NCBI RefSeq assembly: GCF_000214355.1
Contig: NC_015577.1
Span: 868,001 to 932,000 of the forward strand
DNA from: Leadbettera azotonutricia ZAS-9
GTDB taxonomy: Bacteria > Spirochaetota > Spirochaetia > Treponematales > Breznakiellaceae
Length of the DNA: 64,000 bases
Direction: 5' to 3'
The notes below the pieces were generated by a model, which did not search any database, was not told the DNA's origin, and saw only the letters and a program-made list of their open reading frames with translations. Each line of letters opens with the position of its first letter. Position 1 is the stretch's first letter. The position numbers and the translations under genes were made by a program. This document shows, one piece after another, positions 35,576 to 44,656 of the stretch.

Positions 35576-37073
35576 TTTACCAACCAAGGTAGCTCCCAAA
35601 CGGGAAGACCGCCTCAAATCGTGTATCACTTTTGGGGGTACTCTCTGTAGCCTGCGGCAAGAGCTTGGCTGCGGCTGCCTTAATGACGGAGAGCGGGAAT
35701 TTTCCCAGGGGAACATCTGCCTCATGTTGCCCGGGATAGCCATGCTTAACAGCCTGCCGGATAATGTAAACCTCCTCCATGGGGCCGTAGGCTGTGGGGT
35801 TTGTTCCCATTCCCAAAATGCCAATACCCGCTCGGGTAACGCCGCGCGTTTCGGCGCCATTAAGGACGGTATTTGGCTTTCAACCGCCATGAACGAAGCT
35901 GATGTCATTGGCGGCGGCGAAGGAAAACTAAGGCGTGCTATTATCGAAGCGGACAGGGTCTACCGGCCCAAGACAATTACGGTTGTTGCAAGCTGCGTAC
36001 CGGGAATTACCGGCGATGATGTAGACGGGATAATTGATAATGTGCAGTCCCTGGTTCAGGCCCGGGTAATTCCTGTTCACTGCGAGGGATTTAAAACAAA
36101 AATATGGGCTACCGCCTATGACGCTGTTTACCATGGTCTGGCGGGAAAGACACTGGAGAATCCGGCTTATCAGAAAAAAATTGTAGAAGATGATCTGGAT
36201 GCCTTTAAGGTTGAACAGCTCAGGAAATACACGGTAAATCTTTTCAATGTATCGAGCATGGGGAAAGTAGATGAAGATGAACTTACCCGCCTTCTTGGCT
36301 GTCTCGGCTATCAGGTAAATGTGTTCCCGGTGTTTGCAGAACCCGAAAAAATGTACCGCATCAAATATGCAGCCCTGAGCGTCAGCACCTGCCCCACTCA
36401 CGATGATTATTTCCTTAAATATTTTGAAAAGGAATACAACATACCCTATATTCTCAAGCACATGCCCATTGGCATTGAAAATACAAATGAATGGCTCCGT
36501 GATGTAGGAAAGTTTTTCCATAAGGAAGACGCCACAGAAAAACTTATAGAAAATGAGAACGCTAAACTAAACGCGGGTCTTGCAAAGTACCGTGAATTTT
36601 TTAAAGGTAAGAAAGTTTTTGTCAATGCCGGGGAATTCCGCGCTTTGGCCACGGCAAATCTGCTTGTGGAAATGGGGTTTGAAATCGCCGCAATACGTTC
36701 CTTCCATCATGACGAATTTGCTTTGGAAGAATATGAAAAACTACATAAAATTGCCGGTGATTTCCCCTTTAATGTGGCTAATTGCCAGCCCTTTGAGGAA
36801 GCCAACCTTCTTAAAAAAATAAAACCTGATTTGTTTCTGGGACATTGGAATGGCAATTCCACTGCAGCCAAACTGGGCATTCCTTCTCATGTAATTTACA
36901 ATACAGGTCTTTCTTATATCGGATACCGTGGGGCTTACGAAATCGCCCGCCGCTTGTACCGGCAGCTTTCAAATCCAGCATTTGCGCAGAAATTAAGCAA
37001 ATATGTAAGGCTTCCGTACCGTGAAACATGGTATAAAGAAGATCCCTTCAAGTATATCAAAGGGGGCGAATAA
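35568..37073 (+). CDS. Nitrogenase-like alpha (NifD-like) subunit of the corrinoid-linked operon
   Basis: The 501-residue NifD homologue keeps three P-cluster-type cysteines: Cys51 (GNICLM), Cys76 (GAVGCGVC) and Cys143 (ASCVPGITGDD). Cys275 (VSTCPTHDD) aligns with the cofactor-ligand cysteine. Counting from CEGF (Cys172), the positions of alpha-Gln191 and alpha-His195 are Trp180 and Tyr184. The alpha-His442 region (VIYNTGLSYIGYRG) has no histidine. The motif KIWATAYDAVYHGLA closely matches KIWTSGFDAGYHGIA of MarD, so the two are paralogues of one clade. GGAGGAA precedes ATG 35568. It is not a conventional nitrogenase; the substrate is unknown. Confidence 0.85.
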   Translation: MSNLPTKVAPKREDRLKSCITFGGTLCSLRQELGCGCLNDGEREFSQGNICLMLPGIAMLNSLPDNVNLLHGAVGCGVCSHSQNANTRSGNAARFGAIKDGIWLSTAMNEADVIGGGEGKLRRAIIEADRVYRPKTITVVASCVPGITGDDVDGIIDNVQSLVQARVIPVHCEGFKTKIWATAYDAVYHGLAGKTLENPAYQKKIVEDDLDAFKVEQLRKYTVNLFNVSSMGKVDEDELTRLLGCLGYQVNVFPVFAEPEKMYRIKYAALSVSTCPTHDDYFLKYFEKEYNIPYILKHMPIGIENTNEWLRDVGKFFHKEDATEKLIENENAKLNAGLAKYREFFKGKKVFVNAGEFRALATANLLVEMGFEIAAIRSFHHDEFALEEYEKLHKIAGDFPFNVANCQPFEEANLLKKIKPDLFLGHWNGNSTAAKLGIPSHVIYNTGLSYIGYRGAYEIARRLYRQLSNPAFAQKLSKYVRLPYRETWYKEDPFKYIKGGE

Positions 37074-38470
37074 TGGCTGCTATAACTACCGAAACAAAAG
37101 TACAAAATTATACTGCTGATCACAACTATATTGAGCGGCCCCGCTATTTCTGTTCTTTCGGCGGCGCCCTTTCTACTCTGGAAGCCTTGCCCGAAACAAT
37201 TCCGGTGCTCCATGCGGCCGGTGGCTGCGCGGGAAGCATAGCCTGGGGACAAAACGGCGGCTCCGGTTTGCAGGTAGGGGGATATTGCGGAGGCCTCGCC
37301 GTACCCAGCTCCAATATAGGCGAAAAAGAAGTAATTTTCGGCGGATCAAACAGACTCACCCAGGAAATCCGCAATACCCTTGAAGTAATGGACGGCCGTC
37401 TTTTTGTGGTCATTACAAGCTGCGTTACGGAAATGATAGGCGACGATGTGCAGGCAGTGGTTTCCGAAATCAATTCGGAAATAGAAGAAAAAGAGATCGA
37501 TGCAGGACTGGTTTTTGCCCGTACCGGTGGTTTTAAAGGCAATTCCTATTACGGGTATGATATTGTACTAAGCGCAATTGCAAATCAATATGTGCAGAAA
37601 CCAATAAAAAAAGCTAAGGGCCTGGTGAATATTTTTGGCATTGTGCCCTATATGGACAGTTTTTGGCGGGGCAATCTGGAAGGGGTCCGTAAAACCCTGG
37701 AACTTCTGGGGCTGAAAGTGAATACTTTTTTTACCGATGAAGACTCCCTTGATGGCTTAAAAAAATCAGGCGAAGCGGAACTCAATATTGTAGTTTCCGA
37801 TTTATACGGCATTGAAGCGGCTCAAGCCTATAAGGACCGTTTCGGAGTCCCCTATATTGTATCTTCCCTTCCTGTGGGTCCTACGGCAAGCGCCAATCTT
37901 CTGCGCCAAACTGCGTCAGCCCTGCAGCTTGATATTGACGTGGAAAGGATTATCGAAAATGAAAACCGCAAATTCTACCGTTACCTCGAACCATTGACTG
38001 ATCTTTATTTTGACGCAGACCTTCAACGCTATGCAGTAATAGTAGCGGATGTAAATTACGCTGTGGCAGTTACCCGCTTCCTTTTCGATGATCTGGGCTG
38101 GATTCCCGTCCTTACCCAGTTTACCGAAATCCTGAACGAAGATCAGCAAAAAAATCTGGCGGCAAAACTTTCCGGGCCCGGGGGAATAAATCCCCTGGCA
38201 GTATTCGATACCAATGCCTCTGAAACCGGCCGTTACCTTCTCGATATTTACCCCCGGCGTGAAACCGACCTCTATGTGGACAGCCTGACGCCGGCCTTTG
38301 TCATCGGCAGTTCCCTTGAACGGGATTTGGCATTAAAACTTGGGGCTCCGCACCTTTCAGTGAGTTTTCCTGTTGCAAACCGTGCAGTGCTGAACCGGGG
38401 CTATACGGGATTTTCCGGCGGCCTCACCCTGGCCGAAGATCTGCTCAGCGCTGCGGTAGCCGCGCGCTAA
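37073..38470 (+). CDS. Nitrogenase-like beta (NifK-like) subunit of the corrinoid-linked operon
   Basis: The 465-residue NifK homologue keeps P-cluster-type cysteines Cys27 (RYFCSFGGA), Cys52 (AAGGCAGS) and Cys117 (TSCVTEMIGDD). Its start overlaps the NifD-like stop (TAATG), so equimolar coupled synthesis is likely. It should form a heterotetramer with the upstream product. The final part (LNRGYTGFSGGLTLAED) is like MarK's (GYAGYRGGLRLIED). The corrinoid-protein gene follows 12 bases later. Confidence 0.85.
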   Translation: MAAITTETKVQNYTADHNYIERPRYFCSFGGALSTLEALPETIPVLHAAGGCAGSIAWGQNGGSGLQVGGYCGGLAVPSSNIGEKEVIFGGSNRLTQEIRNTLEVMDGRLFVVITSCVTEMIGDDVQAVVSEINSEIEEKEIDAGLVFARTGGFKGNSYYGYDIVLSAIANQYVQKPIKKAKGLVNIFGIVPYMDSFWRGNLEGVRKTLELLGLKVNTFFTDEDSLDGLKKSGEAELNIVVSDLYGIEAAQAYKDRFGVPYIVSSLPVGPTASANLLRQTASALQLDIDVERIIENENRKFYRYLEPLTDLYFDADLQRYAVIVADVNYAVAVTRFLFDDLGWIPVLTQFTEILNEDQQKNLAAKLSGPGGINPLAVFDTNASETGRYLLDIYPRRETDLYVDSLTPAFVIGSSLERDLALKLGAPHLSVSFPVANRAVLNRGYTGFSGGLTLAEDLLSAAVAAR

Positions 38471-38482
38471 AGGAATAAAAAA

Positions 38483-39145
38483 ATGAGTGCAGAAGAATTA
38501 TATGTCAAATTGGCAGACGCCGTAGTGGACATGGACGAAGCAGAGGCGGTGAAACTTTCCAATCAGGCAGTGGAAGAAAAAGTTGAAGCTTATGACGCAA
38601 TCGACAAAGGGCTGGCCAAAGGCATGGAACGGGCAGGAAAACTCTTCGAAGAAGAGGAATATTTTGTGCCCGAACTCATCATCTGTTCCGATGCGATGAA
38701 TGCCGGTATCGCAATCCTCAAGCCCCATCTGAAGCAGGGTGAAACCGCTATCCGCCATCGCGGCGTGATTGGTGTCATTGAGGGAGACACCCACGACATA
38801 GGCAAGAATCTCGTCAAGATTATGCTTGAGTCCTCGGGCTTTGATATACTGGATTTGGGCCGTGATGTACCGCCTCAGACTTTTGTGGATAAGGCCATAG
38901 AATACAATGCAGATTTAATACTTCTTTCTTCATTAATGACTACCACCATGGACGCCATGGCGGACGTAGTAAAGATCCTTGAGAAGCAGGGAGTACGCAA
39001 TCAATTCAAGGTGGCTGTCGGAGGCGGCCCCATTTCCAAAGCCTTTGCCGATCGCATAGGCGCCGACGGTTATGGGAAAAACGCTACCGAAGCAGTACGC
39101 CTGGCTCAAAGCCTGGTGAGCGCAAACCAAGGTTTGGTAAAATAA
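38483..39145 (+). CDS. Corrinoid (cobalamin-binding) methyltransferase protein
   Basis: The 220-residue protein has a helical cap domain (residues 1-90) and a B12-binding Rossmann domain. The signature EGDTHDIGKNLVKIML gives Asp102-x-His104-x-x-Gly107, with His104 the lower cobalt ligand. It is like MtbC/MttC/MtvC proteins that shuttle a methyl group on Co. Length and architecture are standard. It sits between the nitrogenase-like pair and an MtaA-like gene, overlapping the latter (TAATG). It should be the common carrier for the methyltransferases in this operon. Confidence 0.95.
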   Translation: MSAEELYVKLADAVVDMDEAEAVKLSNQAVEEKVEAYDAIDKGLAKGMERAGKLFEEEEYFVPELIICSDAMNAGIAILKPHLKQGETAIRHRGVIGVIEGDTHDIGKNLVKIMLESSGFDILDLGRDVPPQTFVDKAIEYNADLILLSSLMTTTMDAMADVVKILEKQGVRNQFKVAVGGGPISKAFADRIGADGYGKNATEAVRLAQSLVSANQGLVK

Positions 39146-40179
39146 TGGCAGATGTGTTTTCCCCCAGGGAAAGGCTGCTGCGGAAACTAAACAAGCAGGG
39201 AACAGACCGTCCCCCTGTAATTTGTCCCGGGGGTATGATGAACGCCGCCATTGTGGACGTGATGACGAAAACCGGCCATGCCCTTCCGGAAGCCCACCAT
39301 GAAGGCGCTTTGATGGGGGATCTCGCCTATGATGTATATGAACAAACAGGCTTTGAAAATATCGGCATACCTTTCTGCATGACCATAGAGAGCGAAGCCC
39401 TGGGCAGCGCGGTGGATTATGGTTCTCTTAAATGTGAACCCAAGATAAAGCAAGAAGCCTTTCCGTCCGTGAAAGATGTGATCTTCTCGCCGTCTAATTC
39501 AATAGAAAAAAACAGCCGCGCCGCAGCAGTAATAAGCGCAGTGAACAATCTTTCGAAAAAATATCCCGATATCCCGGTGATAGGCAGCCTTACCGGCCCT
39601 GTCAGTACTGCGGCGTCTCTGGTAGATCCTATGACTTTTTTTAAGGAACTGCGGCAGAATAAGGACGGCGCCCATCGGCTGCTTGCTTATGTTACCGGGG
39701 AACTAATCGTCTGGGCTAAATTGATTGCTGATAACGGGGCTGCGGCCATATCTATCGCAGACCCTACGGCAACCGGAGAAATATTGGGGCCCAAGTTTTT
39801 TGAGGAATACGCCCTTCACTATATAAATCTGTTAATCGAATCCATTCATGGAATGGGCCTCCCGGTTATCGTGCATATCTGCGGAGATGTCCGTGTTGTG
39901 AAGCAGCATCTCTATAATCTAAAAGGCGATTCTCTCAGCGTGGATGCCATGGTAAACCTTGAGGAATTAAAAAATGAAAAACAGGATCTCACCACCATGG
40001 GAAACCTGAGTACCTATCTCCTTGAATCGGGAGTGCCTAAAACCATAGGCGCCGGAGCTGCAGCCCTGTTAAGAAAGAATATTGATATTATCGCTCCGGC
40101 CTGCGGCCTTTCCACCTCTACTCCTCTCGAAAATATCCGCACCTTTACCGAAACCATAAAATCCACGGCAAGGGCATAA
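39145..40179 (+). CDS. MtaA/MtbA-like methylcobamide methyltransferase
   Basis: The 344-residue URO-D-fold protein carries His244 and Cys246 (VHICGD) and Cys320 (PACGLS), the zinc ligands that activate a thiol acceptor in MtaA and MtbA. In organisms without coenzyme M, related proteins use other acceptors such as tetrahydrofolate or act on the donor side. It directly follows the corrinoid-protein gene and precedes the activase, the arrangement of a complete corrinoid methyl-transfer module. The acceptor here is unknown. Confidence 0.88.
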   Translation: MADVFSPRERLLRKLNKQGTDRPPVICPGGMMNAAIVDVMTKTGHALPEAHHEGALMGDLAYDVYEQTGFENIGIPFCMTIESEALGSAVDYGSLKCEPKIKQEAFPSVKDVIFSPSNSIEKNSRAAAVISAVNNLSKKYPDIPVIGSLTGPVSTAASLVDPMTFFKELRQNKDGAHRLLAYVTGELIVWAKLIADNGAAAISIADPTATGEILGPKFFEEYALHYINLLIESIHGMGLPVIVHICGDVRVVKQHLYNLKGDSLSVDAMVNLEELKNEKQDLTTMGNLSTYLLESGVPKTIGAGAAALLRKNIDIIAPACGLSTSTPLENIRTFTETIKSTARA

Positions 40180-40180
40180 A

Positions 40181-41800
40181 ATGCCGCAGATAAATTTCGT
40201 ATACCAGGGGAAAACCGTTGATATCGAAAATGAGAAAACAATCCTTGAGGCCGCGCGTCTTGCGGGTGTAACCATAGAATCTCCCTGCAACGGAATTGGT
40301 TCCTGCGGCAAATGCAAGGTGGGGACTTCCGGCGGGGTAGTACTGGCCTGCCAGCATCATGTCCGCGAAGATATGGAAGTCATCGTTAAGGATTACAACG
40401 ATGAAAACAAAAGCCTTCAGATATTATCAGAGGGCAGCAATTTTGATTATGATATTCAGCCCTTTATAACTAAAAGAGTATCCGGCAGTAAAACTGAAGT
40501 TTATGGCGGAGGAAAGCTTTTGGGAATTGAAGATGGGGATACTTCGTCTTTTATATACGGCCTTGCCATCGATATTGGTACAACAACATTAGTAACGGCC
40601 CTGGTTGATTTAAGCAATGGTAAAACCCTGGCTTCAGAATCAACTCTGAACCCCCAGGCAGCCTATGCCCAGGATGTATTGGGCCGTATTCACTTTGCTT
40701 CCAAAGATGACGGCCTCGCGGTTCTTTACAATTCTTTTATAGAAGTTCTTGTAACCATGATCCTCGCCCTCACAAAAAAAGCCGGTCTAAAGAGAGAACA
40801 TATTTACGAGCTTGTCTATTCGGGCAATACAACCATGTTGCACATTGCCACTAATACAGATCCTTATTCTCTGGGGCAGTTTCCCTATACCCCAAATCTT
40901 TTTGGAGCCGAGCACCTGTCCGCTAAGGATCTTCATATTTCCCCCTTCGGCATTATTTGGCTCCCTCCCATTATCTCTGCTTATGTAGGAGCAGATATCA
41001 CCTCGGGAATTTTGGCTTCTGCCCTGAATAAGAAAAAGGGAACCACGGTTTTTATTGACATTGGCACTAATGGCGAAATGGTATTGGCCAAAGATGGGAG
41101 GCTGGCAGCTTCATCAACTGCGGCAGGACCCGCATTCGAGGGAATGAATATCAGCTGCGGTATGAGGGCCAGTCAGGGCGCTATTGAATCTTTCAGTATT
41201 GCCGACGGTGTCTTTTCTTTTGGAGTCATTGGATATAACCCGCCTTGGGGAGGGGAAACGCCCATCACCGGTATATGCGGAAGCGGCCTCCTGGACATAG
41301 CAGGGGAACTGGTAAGAACAGGTCTCATCGGCAAAAACGGCCGTTTTATCAATCCTGGAAATGAAAATAACGCTACTCCCCTGATAAGCCGGATACGTCC
41401 CCATGAGGGTAAAAATGCATTCTTTGTTACTGATGATATATACCTGAGTCAAAAAGATATACGCCAAATTCAACTTGCAAAAGGCGCCATAAGATGCGGC
41501 ATAGAAATGCTTCTTACTCATTTTAATATGAACGCAGCTGATATTGACTCACTGGAAATAGCCGGTTCCTTTGGTTATCACCTTAACGAGGCAAGCCTTC
41601 TCAACATCGGCCTCCTGCCTGCTGCATTTGCCGGTAAAACTGCCTTTGTAGGTAATACTTCCATGTCAGGAGCAACGGCTTTCCTGCTGAATACCACCTT
41701 TCGTTCCCAAATGACTGAGCTGGTAAAGGAGATAGATGTAGTTGAACTAGCCAATGATGAAAATTTTGAAAAGAATTTCATTAAACACTTGAGTTTTTGA
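40181..41800 (+). CDS. RamA/ASKHA-type corrinoid activation protein with [2Fe-2S] domain
   Basis: The 539-residue protein begins with a ferredoxin-like domain whose cysteines Cys36, Cys42, Cys45 and Cys57 (SPCNGIGSCGKCKV, LACQHH) bind a [2Fe-2S] cluster. The rest is an ASKHA ATPase domain of the DUF4445 type (IDIGTTTLVTALVDL, FIDIGTNGEMVLAKDG, ICGSGLLDIAGELV). Such proteins use ATP to reduce inactive Co(II) corrinoid to Co(I). Presence in the operon means Co(II) reduction need not be the job of the nitrogenase-like pair. One base separates it from the upstream gene. Confidence 0.93.
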   Translation: MPQINFVYQGKTVDIENEKTILEAARLAGVTIESPCNGIGSCGKCKVGTSGGVVLACQHHVREDMEVIVKDYNDENKSLQILSEGSNFDYDIQPFITKRVSGSKTEVYGGGKLLGIEDGDTSSFIYGLAIDIGTTTLVTALVDLSNGKTLASESTLNPQAAYAQDVLGRIHFASKDDGLAVLYNSFIEVLVTMILALTKKAGLKREHIYELVYSGNTTMLHIATNTDPYSLGQFPYTPNLFGAEHLSAKDLHISPFGIIWLPPIISAYVGADITSGILASALNKKKGTTVFIDIGTNGEMVLAKDGRLAASSTAAGPAFEGMNISCGMRASQGAIESFSIADGVFSFGVIGYNPPWGGETPITGICGSGLLDIAGELVRTGLIGKNGRFINPGNENNATPLISRIRPHEGKNAFFVTDDIYLSQKDIRQIQLAKGAIRCGIEMLLTHFNMNAADIDSLEIAGSFGYHLNEASLLNIGLLPAAFAGKTAFVGNTSMSGATAFLLNTTFRSQMTELVKEIDVVELANDENFEKNFIKHLSF

Positions 41801-41805
41801 TTATT

Positions 41806-42645
41806 ATGCGCATTGATATACCTGTAGAAAAAAACATTTTTGATTTAAACGCCTATTGTTCGGGTCATATTACGGGCAGCAGAAACCCAACCGATCTTGA
41901 TACGCACTCCGGCATCGACGCATTTCCTTATAATTTTGTTACCGAAGCCCTGGCATTGGGCGCCACGACAGAAAAGACCGCCGGAGGTTTTGAAACTTTA
42001 CAATATCTTTTTTCCGATCCTGATGATCTTTTAAATCTTCCTCTCATGGACGAGCAGCCTCCTGTTATTCATCTTCTTGAAATGATTGAAAAGGCTCCCC
42101 CTGAAAAAATAATTTTGCTAAAAGTCAATGGCCCTTATTCGATTCTGGCCTCCCTGATTTCTCCGCATTTATTCTACCGCTGGCTTGCAAAAAACAAAGT
42201 TCAGGTTCATGCAGCCCTCGAAAGAATCAATACCGGCCTTGTTTCATATATTCTCAAGGCTGCAGCAAAGGGAGTTAAAATTCTCTCCCTGGCCGACCCT
42301 TACGCCAATCCTGAAATTTTAGGGGAAAAGCATTACCGCGAATTTGCCGCTTCTTATCTTGTAAAATTATTGAAAGAAATTACAAACAAAACGCCGGGAT
42401 TGGTTATCCATCTTTGCCCGCACAATTCCCTCATTCTTGAAAAATACGGATTTTTGAAGAGCCGTGCTGAATATACCGCCGCAGTCCCGCCTGTGCAAAC
42501 TAAAACCGAAGCTTTGGCTTCGGATGAGTCCTACATCAATCTGCTTATTGCCCTAACCCTGCTGAAAAATTCAGTCCTTTTGGGACATCAGTGTATTTAT
42601 TCTGAAAAACCATTCAGTTATAAATACTTGCTTTTATCTGGATAA
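41806..42645 (+). CDS. Short, divergent URO-D-fold protein
   Basis: The 279-residue protein is related to the URO-D superfamily but shorter than its neighbours. His202 and Cys204 (VIHLCPHN) and Cys263 (LLGHQCIYS) could reproduce the zinc site. ATG 41806 is taken; the frame opens at TTG 41797, overlapping the preceding stop. It is the last gene of the run. It may be a second acceptor-specific methyltransferase or a non-catalytic partner. No terminator is clear in the 48 bases before the convergent regulator gene. Confidence 0.7.
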   Translation: MRIDIPVEKNIFDLNAYCSGHITGSRNPTDLDTHSGIDAFPYNFVTEALALGATTEKTAGGFETLQYLFSDPDDLLNLPLMDEQPPVIHLLEMIEKAPPEKIILLKVNGPYSILASLISPHLFYRWLAKNKVQVHAALERINTGLVSYILKAAAKGVKILSLADPYANPEILGEKHYREFAASYLVKLLKEITNKTPGLVIHLCPHNSLILEKYGFLKSRAEYTAAVPPVQTKTEALASDESYINLLIALTLLKNSVLLGHQCIYSEKPFSYKYLLLSG

Positions 42646-42693
42646 GATCCCCGATATACAATAATAGAAGTGGAAATATATTGAAGATCCAGA

Positions 42694-43605
42694 TTAAAAT
42701 TCTTCGTATCTGCCTGTCTGTGAAATATCGTAGCCGCCGAGAATTTCAAGATCCTGTTTAAACTCCGGTGAACCGACATAGCTCGAAATACTTCTCACTG
42801 CGGAAGTATTTTTATCTGAAAGACGGAATACAAAATCGTACCATTCAAGCTGCAGGGGGATAAAGTTAATGTCCTTTATGCTTTCGGCGCCTCTGGCACA
42901 GCCGCAGCCCAGATCCGCCCCGCCCTTTGCAACGATACCGGCGCAGGCCAGGTGGGAACTCGACTCCCGGGTATAGCCCTGTATATCCGAAGTGTCTATA
43001 TCCAGCCCTGCCAGTTTCTGATCCAGCAGTATCCGGGTGCCGCAGCCTTTTTCGCGGTTGATCATGGTGATCCCGGGTCTGGCAAGATCCTGCCAGTCTT
43101 TTATATTGAGGGGGTTGTTTTCCTTTACATAGAATCCCTGCATACGCCCTGCAAGGCGCAGTACGCCTACCCGTAATCCCGGAAGCAGACGGTGCATATA
43201 AGGATAGTTATAGGTATCGGTTTCCGCATCCCAGAGGTGAGAGGCCGCCATGGTGATCCTGCCGTTGTAGAGGGCAAAAAGACTGTTGTAACAACCCATG
43301 TAGGAACGGAGGACAGCTTCCCCGGTTCCGGCTATTTTGGACATCATGAGATCGATACAGGCATCCTGACCCGAAATAATGATAGATGTACCGCGTTCAG
43401 CAGGAAGTTCTGCCGGAGCAGACTTTGTCCCGGGGCCTGTTTTGCTTGCCTCCAGGTAGGAATTTATATCCGCTTGGGAAACCCGCACCTGTTTCCCCAC
43501 TCTGGAGGAAGACAACTCTCCCCGCTTGATAAGTCCATAAACCGTTAATTTTTTAATTCGCAGCTGATGGGCCACATCCTCCGCGGTTAATAAGGTAGAT
43601 ACCAT
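42694..43605 (-). CDS. Regulator with excisionase-type HTH and periplasmic-binding-like sensor domain
   Basis: The 303-residue protein joins a MerR/excisionase-like HTH (LTAEDVAHQLRIKKLTVYGLIKRGEL, residues 6-31) to a cytoplasmic PBP_like domain (from about residue 70). The latter contains NREKGCGTRILLDQ, typical of molybdate/tungstate-binding regulator modules. It probably senses an oxyanion or other small ligand. It is the last gene of the convergent operon. Control of that operon or of the corrinoid/nitrogenase-like genes is inferred from position. Confidence 0.78.
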   Translation of the reverse strand: MVSTLLTAEDVAHQLRIKKLTVYGLIKRGELSSSRVGKQVRVSQADINSYLEASKTGPGTKSAPAELPAERGTSIIISGQDACIDLMMSKIAGTGEAVLRSYMGCYNSLFALYNGRITMAASHLWDAETDTYNYPYMHRLLPGLRVGVLRLAGRMQGFYVKENNPLNIKDWQDLARPGITMINREKGCGTRILLDQKLAGLDIDTSDIQGYTRESSSHLACAGIVAKGGADLGCGCARGAESIKDINFIPLQLEWYDFVFRLSDKNTSAVRSISSYVGSPEFKQDLEILGGYDISQTGRYEEF

Positions 43606-43611
43606 AAAAAA

Positions 43612-44655
43612 TTATACCTTTTTAAAAAGAGAATTACAATTAAAAATGGGCCGTTCATCGTAAAAAACAGTTTCCAATTCATTGACCCTTTGGGCGATAT
43701 CTTTTTCATACAGGTAGTCCCAGCCTACCCAGCGCAGTTTTGCCCCCTCGGGCAGATCGTGGTGGACTTCGGGGTTCACATGAGCGAACCAGCCTTCTGC
43801 CATGGTTCGGCCCAGATCTTTGCCAAAGAGAAAGTCTGCACAGGCGTTTTGCTTTTCATCGTCCCCCTTTCTGAAAAGGGCGTACATGGGGTTAAGGACG
43901 GCTCCGTCTTCAGGCCAGATGAGTTCGAGGTAGTCACGCTTGGGAACCGCATGGGCGAAAAACCAGGAGATAAAGTAGACGCAGCAGCCGTCCCGGTTCC
44001 CCACTGCATTGGCCGCCATTTCCGGGGCCCTGCCCACAAAGCCTATATTGCGGGCCAGAGCGCGTATGCCCGCTTCCCCCTGCTCCTTGTGGATTTCCAT
44101 AAGCAGTAATTCTGAAATATCTTCCCATTTAAAACCCGTTCCCACACTTCCGGCATATTCGGATTTGGTGAGGTCGCGGATGCAGCGGGGAACAGGCCGG
44201 CCCTTCAGCCGCTGATGGTTCACCAGGAGTGCATAAGGCAAAGCGCCGAAAATATGAAAGAGGGAACGGGGGTCTTGAAGCGTCAGATCTCTGAAAAGCG
44301 AATTTGCCGGAGCAGCCTGGGGCCGCCCGGCAAACCATGTGCGTTTTTCCGGGTTTTTGAGCAGATCTCCCTGGAAAAATTCCCCATATCCAGAATCGCT
44401 TACCGCCAGGGGGAATTTTTCTTTTGACTCCACGGTAGAAATATTGTAATAAACATCCACACCGCAGCCCCCCATGGGTACCACGCCCCGAATTGGAGCT
44501 TTGTTTTCATTCCCGCAGCTTTTATTGTACTGCTCCTCATAGTCCTGCCAGGCTTTTGAAAACCGATCCTTGATGGGACAATGAACATAGCCCAAAAAAT
44601 CCAAATCTTCCCGTTTGGAGTCGGGGATCATTTCGAAAACTGTGTACTTTTTCAT
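43612..44655 (-). CDS. Cytosolic binding-protein-like protein (Fe3+/type 2 SBP fold)
   Basis: The 347-residue protein resembles extracellular solute-binding proteins of the iron or thiamine type (FFQGDLLKNPEKRTWFAG, WPEDGAVLNPMYALFRKG) but has no signal peptide or lipobox. A cytoplasmic location is therefore likely. It has cysteines at VPMGGCGVD and NRDGCCVYF. It lies between the regulator and an ABC-like ATPase with gaps of only 1-6 bases. A role as a carrier of a metal or oxyanion inside the cell is inferred. No exact family is known to me. Confidence 0.6.
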   Translation of the reverse strand: MKKYTVFEMIPDSKREDLDFLGYVHCPIKDRFSKAWQDYEEQYNKSCGNENKAPIRGVVPMGGCGVDVYYNISTVESKEKFPLAVSDSGYGEFFQGDLLKNPEKRTWFAGRPQAAPANSLFRDLTLQDPRSLFHIFGALPYALLVNHQRLKGRPVPRCIRDLTKSEYAGSVGTGFKWEDISELLLMEIHKEQGEAGIRALARNIGFVGRAPEMAANAVGNRDGCCVYFISWFFAHAVPKRDYLELIWPEDGAVLNPMYALFRKGDDEKQNACADFLFGKDLGRTMAEGWFAHVNPEVHHDLPEGAKLRWVGWDYLYEKDIAQRVNELETVFYDERPIFNCNSLFKKV

Positions 44656-44656
44656 A

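Noticed and set aside
34532-42645. Haem biosynthesis uroporphyrinogen decarboxylase (hemE) for the URO-D-fold proteins
   Set aside because: They carry the H-x-C...C zinc-site pattern of methylcobamide methyltransferases and lie with a corrinoid protein and its activase.
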